Assembly (NCBI GenBank): GCA_963715625.1
Contig: OY970260.1
Span: 1,488,001-1,552,000, forward strand
Direction: 5' to 3'
Source of the DNA: VRUE01 sp963715625
GTDB lineage: Bacteria; Actinomycetota; Thermoleophilia; Solirubrobacterales; 70-9
Length of the DNA: 64,000 nucleotides
Below, piece after piece: positions 34,765-43,295 of this stretch (within the stretch, counting starts at the first letter, position 1; each line of letters begins with the position of its first letter). The notes beneath the pieces are model-generated. The model searched no databases and had not been told where the DNA came from. It saw only the letters and a program-made list of their open reading frames with translations. The position numbers and the translations under genes are program-made.

Positions 34765-37038
34765 ATGCACGACTTCATGGTCAAGCTCGCAGGGTTCCTC
34801 GGCCGCCGGCGCCGCTGGGTCCTGCTCGGTTGGATCGCCGTCGTCGCGCTCGCCCTCCCTCTTGCCTCGCACCAGACCGACCACCTCACCGGCGGCGGCT
34901 TCGACGTGCCGGGGAGCCAGTCGAAGGCGGTCAGCGACTCGCTGCAGCGCGACTTCGCGCAGGAGACCGGCGGCATCACGGTGCTGCTGCGGGCCGAGCC
35001 GGGTGCCGGCGCGGCGGCCGAGGCCGCGGCGATCGGCCGGGTCCGCCGCGCCGTCGCCGGCCTCGACGAAGTGACGCTCCCCCCGTCGGCGGTTCGCCGA
35101 GCTGAGGCCTCGCTGCGCAGCAGCGGCTCCGCGCTGCTCCCCCTGCGCAGCGAACAGCCGGCCGACCGCCAGACCGACTCGGCGGCGATCCTGCGCGAAG
35201 GCCTCGACCTCGGCGTCGCCGAGGGGGGCGTGACCACCTACCTCGCCGGGCAGCCGACCGTCTGGGCCGGGCTGCAGGAGCTCTCCAAGGAAGACCTCTC
35301 CAAAGCCGAGGCCGGCGGCTTCCCGATCGTCGCCGTGATCCTGCTCGTCGTCTTCGGCTCGCTCGCCGCGGCGGTGCTGCCGCTGACCCTCGGCTTCGTC
35401 AGCGTGATCGTCACCGGCGCCCTCATCTACTTCATCTCGCTGGAGATGAGCACCTCGGTCTTCGTCACCAACATGGCCTCGATGATCGGGATCGGGGTCG
35501 CGATCGACTACTCGCTCTTCATCCTCGCCCGTTACCGCGAGGAGCGGGCGAGGGGACGCGACCCCGACGCCGCGCGCTCGGAGGCGCTCGCCACCTCCGG
35601 CTTGGCGGTGACCTTCTCCGGCCTCGCCGTGATCGTCTCGCTGGCGGGGCTGTGGATGGTCGATAACCAGGCGCTGCGCTCGATGGCGCTGGGGGCGATG
35701 ACCGTCGTCGCGGTCTCGATCCTCACCGCGACAACCCTGCTCCCGGTGCTGATCGCGATGCTCGGCGACCGGGTGATGCCGGGCGGGATCGTCGCCAGGG
35801 TGCTCGCTTGGACCCGCCGTCCGTTTCAAGGTCGGACGACCGCCCCCGGACGCGGAAGCGAGGGCCTGTCCATATCTGACTCCTCAGGCTCTCGCGAGAG
35901 CGGAGGAGGCGGTCGTGATGCCTTCTGGGTCAGGTGGACCAACCGCGTGATGGCGCACCCCTGGGTCGCCGTGATCGGGGTCTCCGCCGTCCTGCTCACC
36001 CTGGCGGCGCCGCTGCTCTCGGTCGAGACGGGCACAGGTGCGCTCGAGCAGTTCCCGAAGGGCAGCGACGTGCGGGTCGGCAACGAGCTGGTCGCCAAGC
36101 AGCTCGGCGGCGCCGCCGACCCGGTGCAGGTCGTCGCCAGCTTCGAGGGCACGGGCCCCGGCCGGGCCGACCGGGCCGCGCTCGGGGCCTTCTCGCGCAC
36201 CCTGGCCACGACGCCGGGCATCGACAGCGTCGCCCCGCCCGCGTTCGCCGGCGGCGACGTCCTGGTCCAGGCGACCCCGAGCGCCCCCAGCGAGTCCGAT
36301 GCAACCCGCGCCCTGGTCGGGCGGTTGCGGGACGCCGTCGTCCCGGCCACCGCCCTGAGCCGTCTCGCCACCGTCAACGTCGGCGGCGAGACCGCCCGCA
36401 GCGACGACGCCCGCGCCCAGGTCAACGGCTCGATGTGGAAGATCGTCCTCTTCGTCCTCGCGCTCAGCTTCCTCGTCCTGATGGTGATGCTGCGCTCGCT
36501 GCTGCTGCCGCTGAAGGCGGTGCTGATGAACCTGCTCTCGATCGGCGCCGCGTTCGGCGTCCTCGTCGCGATCTTCCAGTGGGGCTGGCTCGACGGCCTG
36601 CTCGGCTTCGAAAGCCTGGGGGCGCTGGACACGATCAACGTGCCGCTGATCTTCGCCATCGTCTTCGGCCTCTCGATGGACTACGAGGTCTTCCTGATGT
36701 CGCGGATGCGCGAGCGCTACTTCGAGCACGGCGACAACGAGCGCGCCGTCGCCGAAGGGCTGGCGACCAGCGCCCGCACGATCTCCTCGGCCGCGGCGAT
36801 CATGACCGCCGTCTTCGGAGTCTTCGTCCTCACCGGCGTGCCCTCGATCAAGGAGCTGGGGGTGGGCTGCGCGGTGGCGATCGCCCTCGACGCGACCCTG
36901 GTCCGGCTGATCCTCGTCCCCGCGGCGATGAAGCTGCTGGGCGCCTGGAACTGGTGGATGCCCTCCTGGCTGGACCGCGCCCTGCCCGACCTCAGCTTCG
37001 AGGGCGGCGGCCGCGAGCCCGAGCCCGAGCCGACCTGA
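34765..37038 (+). CDS. MMPL/RND-family lipid or drug exporter
   Basis: The product has 757 residues with twelve hydrophobic segments arranged as 1+5 twice, with two large extracytoplasmic loops, as in MmpL3/HpnN-like transporters. Motifs include GIGVAIDYSLFILARYREE in the first half and FGLSMDYEVFLMSRMRERY in the second, the proton-relay Asp-Tyr pairs of the family. Loop residues ~355-390 (rich in Gly, Ser, Arg) are coded by a segment with short inverted repeats (ACGACCGCC/GGCGGTCGT) and may be expanded. Likely cargo is a lipid or hydrophobic compound; the TetR gene upstream is the probable regulator. Confidence 0.9.
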   Translation: MHDFMVKLAGFLGRRRRWVLLGWIAVVALALPLASHQTDHLTGGGFDVPGSQSKAVSDSLQRDFAQETGGITVLLRAEPGAGAAAEAAAIGRVRRAVAGLDEVTLPPSAVRRAEASLRSSGSALLPLRSEQPADRQTDSAAILREGLDLGVAEGGVTTYLAGQPTVWAGLQELSKEDLSKAEAGGFPIVAVILLVVFGSLAAAVLPLTLGFVSVIVTGALIYFISLEMSTSVFVTNMASMIGIGVAIDYSLFILARYREERARGRDPDAARSEALATSGLAVTFSGLAVIVSLAGLWMVDNQALRSMALGAMTVVAVSILTATTLLPVLIAMLGDRVMPGGIVARVLAWTRRPFQGRTTAPGRGSEGLSISDSSGSRESGGGGRDAFWVRWTNRVMAHPWVAVIGVSAVLLTLAAPLLSVETGTGALEQFPKGSDVRVGNELVAKQLGGAADPVQVVASFEGTGPGRADRAALGAFSRTLATTPGIDSVAPPAFAGGDVLVQATPSAPSESDATRALVGRLRDAVVPATALSRLATVNVGGETARSDDARAQVNGSMWKIVLFVLALSFLVLMVMLRSLLLPLKAVLMNLLSIGAAFGVLVAIFQWGWLDGLLGFESLGALDTINVPLIFAIVFGLSMDYEVFLMSRMRERYFEHGDNERAVAEGLATSARTISSAAAIMTAVFGVFVLTGVPSIKELGVGCAVAIALDATLVRLILVPAAMKLLGAWNWWMPSWLDRALPDLSFEGGGREPEPEPT

Positions 37039-37047
37039 CCCCCTGGC

Positions 37048-37094
37048 TTCCGGTGCGCTTTATGCCACCTATGGCGACATAAAGCGCACCGGAA
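37048..37094. repeat. 47-nt palindromic element, copy 1
   Basis: Arms TTCCGGTGCGCTTTATG (37048-37064) and its exact complement (37078-37094) flank a 13-nt loop. Same family as 40974-41020, 62688-62734 and 62747-62793. Here it fills the gap between the MMPL and amidase genes. Confidence 0.9.
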
Positions 37095-37118
37095 CATGCT
37101 GTGAGTAGGCTCTCGGCC

Positions 37119-38537
37119 ATGAGCGACGACCTCGCGTTCGCTGGAGCTGCCCGACAGGCGGAGATGGTGCGGGCGGGGGAGGTCTCCCCGACCGAGCTGG
37201 TGCGGCTCTGCCTCGACCGGATCGCCCGCCTCGACCCGCAGCTGAACGCCTTCCGCAAGGTCCTTGCCGAGAAGGCCCTGCTCGAAGCCCAGCAGGCCGA
37301 GGCGCGGCTGAAGGCGGGCGAGGAGCGGCCGCTGCTCGGCGTCCCGGTCGCGATCAAGGACGAGAGCGCCGTCGCCGGCGAGGTGACCAGCTTCGGCACC
37401 GACGCCTTCACAGAGCCAGCCAAGGAGGACTGCGAGATGGTGCGGCGCCTGCGCGAGGCCGGCGCGATCGTGATCGGCCTGACGCTGCTGCCCGAGCTTG
37501 CGATCTGCGGCTTCACCGAGTCGGCGACCTACGGGGTGACCCGCAACCCCTGGGACCCGCAGCGCAGCCCGGCGGGCTCCAGCGGCGGTTCCGCCGCCGC
37601 GGTGGCGTCGGGCATGGTCCCGATCGCTTCGGCCGGCGACGGCGGCGGCTCGATCCGCCTGCCGGCGGCGTCCTGCGGCCTCTTCGGGCTGAAGCCGACG
37701 CGGGGGCGGATCTCCCTCGCCCCGCTCGACGAGGGCTGGAACGGCCTCGCCGTCCTCGGTTGCCTCAGCCGCACGGTGCAGGACACGGCGCTGTGGCTGG
37801 ACATCACCGCCGGCGGCTCCCGCGAGGCCGCCGCCCCGCCGCCCCCCGAGCGCCCCTTCGTCGAGTCGGCGAAGACCTCGCCGGGCAAGCTGCGAGTCGC
37901 CTACTCGACTCTGGCGCCCCGCGCCGCCGCGCCCCCGACCGTCGATCGCGTCGTCAAGGACGCGGTCGCCGGCGCCGCCGAGCTGATGCGCTCGCTCGGC
38001 CACGAGGTGGCGGAGCGCGACCCCGACTGGGGCGGGATCGGCAACAACATCACGCCGAGGTTCCTGCGCGGCGTCTCGGAGACCGTCGACGCAGTGCCCC
38101 ACCCCGAGCGCCTGGAAGGGCGCACCCGCGGCTTCGGCCGCCTGGGGCGCCGCCTCCCCGACTTCCTCTACCAGCGGGCCCTCCGCGGCCGCGAGACAGA
38201 CGCAGCCCGCATCAACGCCCTCTTCGACTCCCACGACGTCCTCATCACCCCCGTGATGGGCGGCACCGCGATCCCGATCCGCCGCTGGGAGGGCAAGAAC
38301 GCCATCCGCACCGTGATCGGAATGAGCCGCTTCTACCCCTACTGCGTCCCCTGGAACCACCTGGGCAACCCGGCGATGTCGGTCCCTATGGGCTTCGCCG
38401 CCGACGGCCTCCCCCTCGCGGTCCAGGTCGTCGGCCGCTCCGGCGGCGAGGCGACCCTCCTCTCCCTTGCCGCCCAGCTCGAGGCCGAGCGCCCCTGGGC
38501 GGACAAGCGACCGCCGGTCTCTGCGGCCGTCAGCTAG
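37119..38537 (+). CDS. Amidase signature family hydrolase
   Basis: The product has 472 residues. The Ser-cisSer-Lys triad is visible: Lys in GVPVAIKDESAVAG, cis-Ser in RSPAGSSGGSAAAVASG, and the nucleophile Ser in GDGGGSIRLPAASCGLFGLK, followed by PTRGRISL. These enzymes hydrolyse amides; GatA, aryl-acylamidases and 6-aminohexanoate-type hydrolases share the fold. Without gatB/gatC neighbours a GatA role is unlikely, so the substrate is unknown. ATG 37119 is preferred over GTG 37101. It overlaps the convergent diiron gene by 8 bp. Confidence 0.88.
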   Translation: MSDDLAFAGAARQAEMVRAGEVSPTELVRLCLDRIARLDPQLNAFRKVLAEKALLEAQQAEARLKAGEERPLLGVPVAIKDESAVAGEVTSFGTDAFTEPAKEDCEMVRRLREAGAIVIGLTLLPELAICGFTESATYGVTRNPWDPQRSPAGSSGGSAAAVASGMVPIASAGDGGGSIRLPAASCGLFGLKPTRGRISLAPLDEGWNGLAVLGCLSRTVQDTALWLDITAGGSREAAAPPPPERPFVESAKTSPGKLRVAYSTLAPRAAAPPTVDRVVKDAVAGAAELMRSLGHEVAERDPDWGGIGNNITPRFLRGVSETVDAVPHPERLEGRTRGFGRLGRRLPDFLYQRALRGRETDAARINALFDSHDVLITPVMGGTAIPIRRWEGKNAIRTVIGMSRFYPYCVPWNHLGNPAMSVPMGFAADGLPLAVQVVGRSGGEATLLSLAAQLEAERPWADKRPPVSAAVS

Positions 38538-39816
38538 GGAACACCTTCCGCATCCGGGCCAGCTCGCGGACTGAGCCGCGGGGGCGGAGGCGGCGGGTGA
38601 GGACCATCTTCAGCGGGTTGGAGTCGGGCTTGCCGGTGGCGATGAAGTCCCCCCAGCTGGCCTCGAGGACGAGGTTGGGGTTGGGGGCTTCGCCCGGCTC
38701 GGCGTGGGTCGAGCCGTTGTCGATCACCAGGTGCCACGGCTCGGCGTCGGTGAAGCGCCACTGGTAGACCAGGCGCGAGCCGTTCGCCGCCTTCGGGTTG
38801 ACGACCCGCTCGATCACGTCGAAGTAGAGGCGCTGCAGCTCGGGCGAGGACTCGGGCACGCGATCGGACGAGCCGAGGATGCCGCCCATCATCAGCTTCA
38901 CCTGGCGCTCGGCGATTTCCTCGGGGCTCTTCTCGGGGTCGAAGGGGAAGACGCCGGGGGGCATCTCCTCGACCGGGTAGCCGATCGTGCGCCAGCGCTG
39001 GCGGATCAGTTTGAGGCCGAAGGCGAAGATGTCCTCGAGCGAGAAGCCGTAGCACTCGGTGTAGGAGCGGTCCATGTTCGGCGGGTTGAAGACGGCCGGC
39101 CCGTAGGGCAGGACCTCACGCAGCAGCTCCACGACAGCGGCCCTGCACTCCTCGGCGCCGGGCTCCCCCTCCCTCAGCAGTTCGGAGAGCACCTTGACGC
39201 CGAAGCCGATGTGGCGCTGCTCGTCGCGCGAGACGTTGGCGATGCCCTCGCTGAAGCCAGGCATCGTCTCTTCGGAGGCGAAGAAGTCCTCGATGAAGTG
39301 CTGGCCGGGCTGGGCGAGGGAGCCCTCGACGATCAGGTGGTAGAGGGTGATCGCCTGCGCGTACTTGGGCAGCGAGCGGTCCTTGCGCAGTTCCTCGGCC
39401 ATCAGGTCGAGCCGGTCGAAGATGCCGCGGTAGCCCCAGTTCAGCTGCGGCAGGGTGGAGGCGAGGGTCTGCTGGATCGAGTCGCCGCCGACCCCGATCA
39501 CCTCCTTGAAGAAGCGGTGGAAGAAGACCGAGTGGCGCACCTCGTCGACCTGCTGCGTGGCGAGGAAGTAGGACTGCTCCTCGGTTGGGGCGGCGGTGAC
39601 GTAGGGGGCGAGGGTGTCGGCGACCCGGTCCTCGCCGTAGAAGAACATCGAGTAGATCCACATCGCCGAGCGCCGCTGGATGTCGCTGAGGCCGTCCCAG
39701 CCCGCTTTGTCGCCGGAGAAGTCGATGTCGTAGGCGCTCCAGTTGCCCTGCTCCCAGCGGTGGTACAGGTCCTCGTAGGTGACGTTGTCCATCAGGCTCT
39801 GCGACGCGACGCTCAT
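38530..39816 (-). CDS. R2-like diiron (ferritin-like) protein fused to an SCP2 domain
   Basis: The product has 428 residues. The N-terminal ~300 form a ribonucleotide-reductase-R2-like helical bundle with six metal ligands in the classic order: Glu62 (YGEDR), Glu92 and His95 (DEVRHS), Glu164 (IVEGSL), Glu199 and His202 (DEQRHI). No R2 radical Tyr or NrdA partner is evident, so an oxidase/oxygenase role is more likely. The last ~110 residues (YQWRFTDAEPWHLVIDNG and later PNLVLEASWGDFIATGK) look like an SCP2 sterol-carrier domain that binds a hydrophobic ligand. It sits next to an acyl-CoA synthetase, which supports lipid chemistry. Confidence 0.75.
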   Translation of the reverse strand: MSVASQSLMDNVTYEDLYHRWEQGNWSAYDIDFSGDKAGWDGLSDIQRRSAMWIYSMFFYGEDRVADTLAPYVTAAPTEEQSYFLATQQVDEVRHSVFFHRFFKEVIGVGGDSIQQTLASTLPQLNWGYRGIFDRLDLMAEELRKDRSLPKYAQAITLYHLIVEGSLAQPGQHFIEDFFASEETMPGFSEGIANVSRDEQRHIGFGVKVLSELLREGEPGAEECRAAVVELLREVLPYGPAVFNPPNMDRSYTECYGFSLEDIFAFGLKLIRQRWRTIGYPVEEMPPGVFPFDPEKSPEEIAERQVKLMMGGILGSSDRVPESSPELQRLYFDVIERVVNPKAANGSRLVYQWRFTDAEPWHLVIDNGSTHAEPGEAPNPNLVLEASWGDFIATGKPDSNPLKMVLTRRLRPRGSVRELARMRKVFPS

Positions 39817-39862
39817 CTCTCTCCTTCGTTGGTCCTCCTGCGGCTGCCGGTGGAGGTTACCG

Positions 39863-39888
39863 CCAAACTGGCTGGGCAGCCAGTTTGG
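39863..39888. repeat. 26-bp palindrome between acyl-CoA synthetase and diiron gene
   Basis: CCAAACTGGCTG (39863-39874), a GG centre and CAGCCAGTTTGG (39877-39888) make a perfect palindrome, followed by TTTT on the + strand. It lies in the 87-bp gap upstream of the diiron gene and could be an operator or a terminator. Confidence 0.6.
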
Positions 39889-39903
39889 TTTTGAGTGACT
39901 TCG

Positions 39904-41445
39904 TCACACAGGCGCCGGCGGCTCGATCTCGCGCTTGAGGATCTTGCCGGTCGGGCCCTTCGGCAGGTCGTCGAGGAACCAGACCACGCGCGGGTACTTG
40001 TAGGCGGCGATCCGCTCCTTGACGTAGGCGCTGACCTCCTCCGGTGCCAGCTCCTCGCCCTCGTGCAGGACGACCGCGGCGCCGATCTCCTCGCCCCACT
40101 CGTCGTGGGGGACGCCGATCACCGCGGCTTCGCGGATCTTCGGGTGCTCGAAGAGCACCTCCTCGACCTCGCGCGGGTAGACGTTGTAGCCGCCGCGGAT
40201 GATCAGGTCCTTCTTGCGGTCGACGATGAAGAAGTAGCCGTCCTCGTCGGTGCGGGCCATGTCGCCGCTGTGGAACCAGCCGCCCCGCATCGCCTCCTCG
40301 GTCGCCTCGGGGCGCTGCCAGTAGCCCTTCATGATGTTGTGGCCGCGGATCACGATCTCGCCGACCTCGCCCTGGGCGACCGGGTTGTCGTCCTCGTCGA
40401 CGACCTGCATCTCGACCCCCTCGATCGGGGTCCCGATCGAGCCCGCCTTGCGCTCGCGCTCGGGGTGGTTGGAGCAGGCGACCGGCGAGGTCTCCGAGAG
40501 CCCGTAGCCCTCGAGCACGACGGCGCCGAAGGCGTCTTCGAAGCCGCGCAGCACCTCGACCGGCATCGAGGCGCCGCCGGTGATGCAGGTGCGCAGCGCC
40601 GAGGTGTCGTAGCTCTCGCGCTCGGGGTGGTGCAGGAGGGCGCCGAACATCGTCGGCACGCCGTAGAAGTGGGTGACCCCGTCGCGCTGCATCGTCGCCA
40701 GCGCCTCGCCCGGGTCGAATTTCGGCACCAGGGTGAGGCAGGCGCCGACCTTCAGCGAGGCGTTCATCCCGACCGTCTGCCCGAAGGAGTGGAAGAGCGG
40801 CAGCGCGCCGAGGACGACGTCGCCGCCGGCGATCTCGCAGGTGGTGCGGCTGGAGACGTCGGCGTTGCGGAAGAGGTTCATGTGGGTCAGCTCGGCCCCC
40901 TTCGGCTTGCCCGTCGTGCCCGAGGTGTAGAGGATCACCGCGGTGTCGTCCTCGGCCGTGTCCGCCACCTCCGTTCCGGTGCGCTTTATGTGCTCATGGC
41001 TGGCATAAAGCGCACCGGAAGCGGGGTGGCCGGCCAGGGTCTTGGCGAAGGAGGCGGGCTCGACCTCGACCGGCTCGGCGCCCGCATCGGCGGCGCCCGC
41101 CCGCGCCTCCTCGGCGAAGCCGTGCCAGGCGAGCAGCAGCTTGGCGCCGGAGTCCTCCAGGTAGAAGGCGATCTCGCGCCGCTTCAGCAGCACGTTCATC
41201 GGCACCACCACGCCGCCGGCCCGCAGCACGCCGTAGTAGGCGACCGGGAACTCGGGCACGTTGGGCAGCATCACGCCGACCCGGTCGCCCGGCTCGAACC
41301 CCTTCTCGCGCAGCAGAGTCGCCAGCCTGGCGCTGAGGTCGTCGAGCTGTCCGTAGCCGAGCTCGATGCCGCCGAGCCGGATCGCCGGGCTCTCCGGCGA
41401 CCGCTCGGCGCTCTCGGTCAGCAGCGATGCGAGGTTGAGGGCCAT
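39904..41445 (-). CDS. fadD: Long-chain acyl-CoA synthetase (AMP-binding), interrupted in frame by a palindromic element
   Basis: The product has 513 residues. The AMP-binding P-loop motif ILYTSGTTGKPKGAELTH and later motifs GYGLSETSPVACSN, GWFHSGDMARTDEDGYFFIV, DRKKDLIIRGGYNVYPREVE and the C-terminal catalytic Lys region GPTGKILKREI are all present. It activates fatty acids to acyl-CoA via acyl-AMP. Residues ~142-157 (GALYASHEHIKRTG) are encoded by the 47-nt palindrome at 40974-41020, in a variable loop just before the P-loop; the frame is kept. It is upstream of the diiron-SCP2 gene and downstream of a small ABM-like gene, all on the minus strand. Confidence 0.9.
   Translation of the reverse strand: MALNLASLLTESAERSPESPAIRLGGIELGYGQLDDLSARLATLLREKGFEPGDRVGVMLPNVPEFPVAYYGVLRAGGVVVPMNVLLKRREIAFYLEDSGAKLLLAWHGFAEEARAGAADAGAEPVEVEPASFAKTLAGHPASGALYASHEHIKRTGTEVADTAEDDTAVILYTSGTTGKPKGAELTHMNLFRNADVSSRTTCEIAGGDVVLGALPLFHSFGQTVGMNASLKVGACLTLVPKFDPGEALATMQRDGVTHFYGVPTMFGALLHHPERESYDTSALRTCITGGASMPVEVLRGFEDAFGAVVLEGYGLSETSPVACSNHPERERKAGSIGTPIEGVEMQVVDEDDNPVAQGEVGEIVIRGHNIMKGYWQRPEATEEAMRGGWFHSGDMARTDEDGYFFIVDRKKDLIIRGGYNVYPREVEEVLFEHPKIREAAVIGVPHDEWGEEIGAAVVLHEGEELAPEEVSAYVKERIAAYKYPRVVWFLDDLPKGPTGKILKREIEPPAPV
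40974..41020. repeat. 47-nt palindromic element, copy 2, inside the acyl-CoA synthetase gene
   Basis: Arms TTCCGGTGCGCTTTATG (40974-40990) and its exact complement (41004-41020) flank a 13-nt loop, identical in arm sequence and length to the intergenic copies. It is read through in frame by the host gene. Confidence 0.9.
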
Positions 41446-41466
41446 CTCGCCGTCCCGGCGGGCCCG

Positions 41467-41754
41467 CTAGCCCTTGATGGTGCTGTAGACCGGGAACTCT
41501 TTGATGCTGGGTGGGTTTGGCGGCGCCTTGTCGCCGAGCGCCCCGATCGCCGGGCCGAGCCGCTCCTGCTGGAAGCGGTCGAAGGCCTCGCGCGACTCCC
41601 AGAAGTCGATCACGTTCCAGCCGCCCTCCATCGGCCCGGCGGCGTGGAAGACGAGGCCCTCCGGCGGGTTCTCCTCGACCCCCATCTCGGCGTTGACCGC
41701 GTCGTAGTGCTCCTGCGTCCCGCCCGCGAAGCTGATCCAAAGTCCTACCGCCAT
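41467..41754 (-). CDS. Small ABM-like (dimeric alpha/beta barrel) protein
   Basis: The product has 95 residues from ATG 41754, preceded by AGGAGG. The sequence MAVGLWISFAGGTQEHYDAV then GLVFHAAGPMEGGWNVIDFW, ESREAFDRFQQERL fits a small ferredoxin-like dimeric barrel of the antibiotic-biosynthesis-monooxygenase type, in which the Trp-rich strand and the ES..AFDRF helix are typical. Substrate unknown. It lies 21 bp upstream of the acyl-CoA synthetase on the same strand and is probably co-transcribed. Confidence 0.65.
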   Translation of the reverse strand: MAVGLWISFAGGTQEHYDAVNAEMGVEENPPEGLVFHAAGPMEGGWNVIDFWESREAFDRFQQERLGPAIGALGDKAPPNPPSIKEFPVYSTIKG

Positions 41755-41847
41755 CTCGTCCTCCTCCTGGTCGACCCGCCTTGGCCGTGCGAGCATAGCC
41801 CGCACAGAATGGCGAGGCTCGCCAGGCGTGTGGATATGCTCAGCTCG

Positions 41848-42123
41848 ATGGAGGATTTGGGCACGCCGATCTCCTATCTCGTGCTGGAGCGAGGGGTTCC
41901 CGTCTTCTCCAGCGACGGTGAGCGGCTGGGCAAGGTGGTGCGGGTCCAACGCGACATCGCCACGCACATCTTCGACGGGATCGTCTTCGCCACCGGAAGC
42001 GGAATCGGCGGCCGGCGCTTCGTCGATGCGCCCGAGGTCGGCGAGATCCGCGAGCGCGGCGTGACCCTGGCGATAGACGCACGGGAAGCGGCCGGCCTGC
42101 CGAGTCCTCGCGGCGTCGCGTAG
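41848..42123 (+). CDS. PRC-barrel domain protein
   Basis: The product has 91 residues. The PRC-barrel pattern is visible: SYLVLERGVPVFSSDGERLG then KVVRVQRDIATHIFDGIVF, followed by GRRFVDAPEVGEIRERGVTL. Such small beta-barrels, as in the photosynthetic H subunit and RimM, mediate protein interactions. ATG 41848 is preferred; ATG 41836 is possible. It is followed by three FKBP lipoprotein genes on the same strand. Confidence 0.7.
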   Translation: MEDLGTPISYLVLERGVPVFSSDGERLGKVVRVQRDIATHIFDGIVFATGSGIGGRRFVDAPEVGEIRERGVTLAIDAREAAGLPSPRGVA

Positions 42124-42134
42124 GATCTGCCGCC

Positions 42135-42674
42135 GTGAAGCGCCTGACCCCGATCTTCGTTGCCTGCCTCGCGCTCGCCGTTGCCGGCTGTGGCGGCGAG
42201 GGCTCGACGACCGAGTCAACCGAAACCACCACGACTCTCGAAGAAACGACCACGACTCCTAAGCAGTCTCAGTCGACGGCCAAGAAGCCCGGCCAGGCAG
42301 CGAACAAGACCAAGCCGAAGGTCACCGTGCCGAGCGGCCCGCCGCCCAAGAAGCTCGAGATCGAGGAAATCGAAGAAGGCAGCGGCACCACGGCGAAGGC
42401 GGGGAACACGGTCAGCGTCCAGTACGTCGGGGTCGGCTACGAAAGCGGCGAAGAGTTCGACGCGTCGTGGGACCGCGGCGAACCGTTCACCTTCCAGCTC
42501 GGTGCCGGCATGGTGATCCCGGGCTGGGACCAGGGCGTCGAAGGCATGAAGGTCGGCGGTCGCCGCGAGCTGATCATCCCGCCGGAACTCGCCTACGGCG
42601 AAACCGGCTCCCCTCCGGCGATCGGCCCGAACGAAACGCTGATCTTCGTGATCGACCTGCTCGCGGTCGAATAG
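42135..42674 (+). CDS. FKBP-type peptidyl-prolyl isomerase lipoprotein, copy 1 (canonical)
   Basis: The product has 179 residues, GTG start at 42135. The signal peptide ends in lipobox LAVAGC; a Thr/Glu-rich linker (~22-60) follows. The FKBP domain is complete: VSVQYVGVGYESGEEFDASW, then PFTFQLGAGMVIPGWDQGVE, then GMKVGGRRELIIPPELAYG with the final NETLIFVIDLLAVE strand. The V-I-P-G-W and aromatic pocket residues are retained, so isomerase activity on exported proteins is likely. It is the first of three tandem, diverging copies. Confidence 0.9.
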   Translation: MKRLTPIFVACLALAVAGCGGEGSTTESTETTTTLEETTTTPKQSQSTAKKPGQAANKTKPKVTVPSGPPPKKLEIEEIEEGSGTTAKAGNTVSVQYVGVGYESGEEFDASWDRGEPFTFQLGAGMVIPGWDQGVEGMKVGGRRELIIPPELAYGETGSPPAIGPNETLIFVIDLLAVE

Positions 42675-42753
42675 CTTCCCCGGGAAAGGCGGCGCTCGAA
42701 GCGCCCTCGACCGAGTTGCCCTGGGTCAAGCGAGATTGCCTAGACTCATTGGC

Positions 42754-43278
42754 ATGAAAAGACTTGCGCTAATAGTGGCGATCTGTTCGATGCTCGCTCT
42801 GGCCGCGTGCGGGGAGGGCGATTTCACCACAACGACCCAAGGCTCAACCACCGGGGCGGCGCAACGCTCGGCTGCTGCGACACAGGGCTCCGGCACGCAG
42901 CCAGGGGGGGCTCAGCCAAGCGGCACCTCTATCCCGAAGCAGCCAAAGGTTCGAGTTCCGCAAGGTCCGGCACCGACGGGACTGGTGGTCAGGGAGATCA
43001 AGAAGGGATCTGGGCCGGTACTCAAGCCGAATGCCAAATTCGCTTTCCGGTATGTGGGAGTTGAGTACAGGTCCGGCAAGACCTTCGAAGCTCGCTGGGC
43101 CCAGCCGTTCGTCATTCAAGCGCTTGGCAATGGCGAACTGCTCGAGGGGCAGGAACTTGGAATGCGGGGGATGAGGGTTGGCGGTCGCCGCGAACTGATT
43201 GTCCCGGAACGACTGGGGTACAAAAACGGGATCGGCTCGCTCATCTACATGACCGAACTCGTCTCGGTCGAGAGATAG
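42754..43278 (+). CDS. FKBP-like lipoprotein, copy 2 (diverged)
   Basis: The product has 174 residues with signal and lipobox LALAAC. A Ser/Thr/Gln-rich linker follows. The FKBP core is recognisable (FAFRYVGVEYRSGKTFEARW and GMRGMRVGGRRELIVPERLG) but the pocket motif VIPGW is replaced by ELLEGQ, and the loop before the last strand is shortened (IGSLIYMTEL). It may have lost isomerase activity and kept a binding or chaperone role. GC content is lower than copy 1. ATG 42754 is the start that gives the lipoprotein signal. Confidence 0.8.
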   Translation: MKRLALIVAICSMLALAACGEGDFTTTTQGSTTGAAQRSAAATQGSGTQPGGAQPSGTSIPKQPKVRVPQGPAPTGLVVREIKKGSGPVLKPNAKFAFRYVGVEYRSGKTFEARWAQPFVIQALGNGELLEGQELGMRGMRVGGRRELIVPERLGYKNGIGSLIYMTELVSVER

Positions 43279-43295
43279 GCCAGCCGATCGGGTTC

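Noticed and set aside
35830..35926. A possible palindromic insert in the MMPL loop (ACGACCGCC/GGCGGTCGT)
   Set aside because: Arms are short and far apart, and this loop is variable in length in the family.
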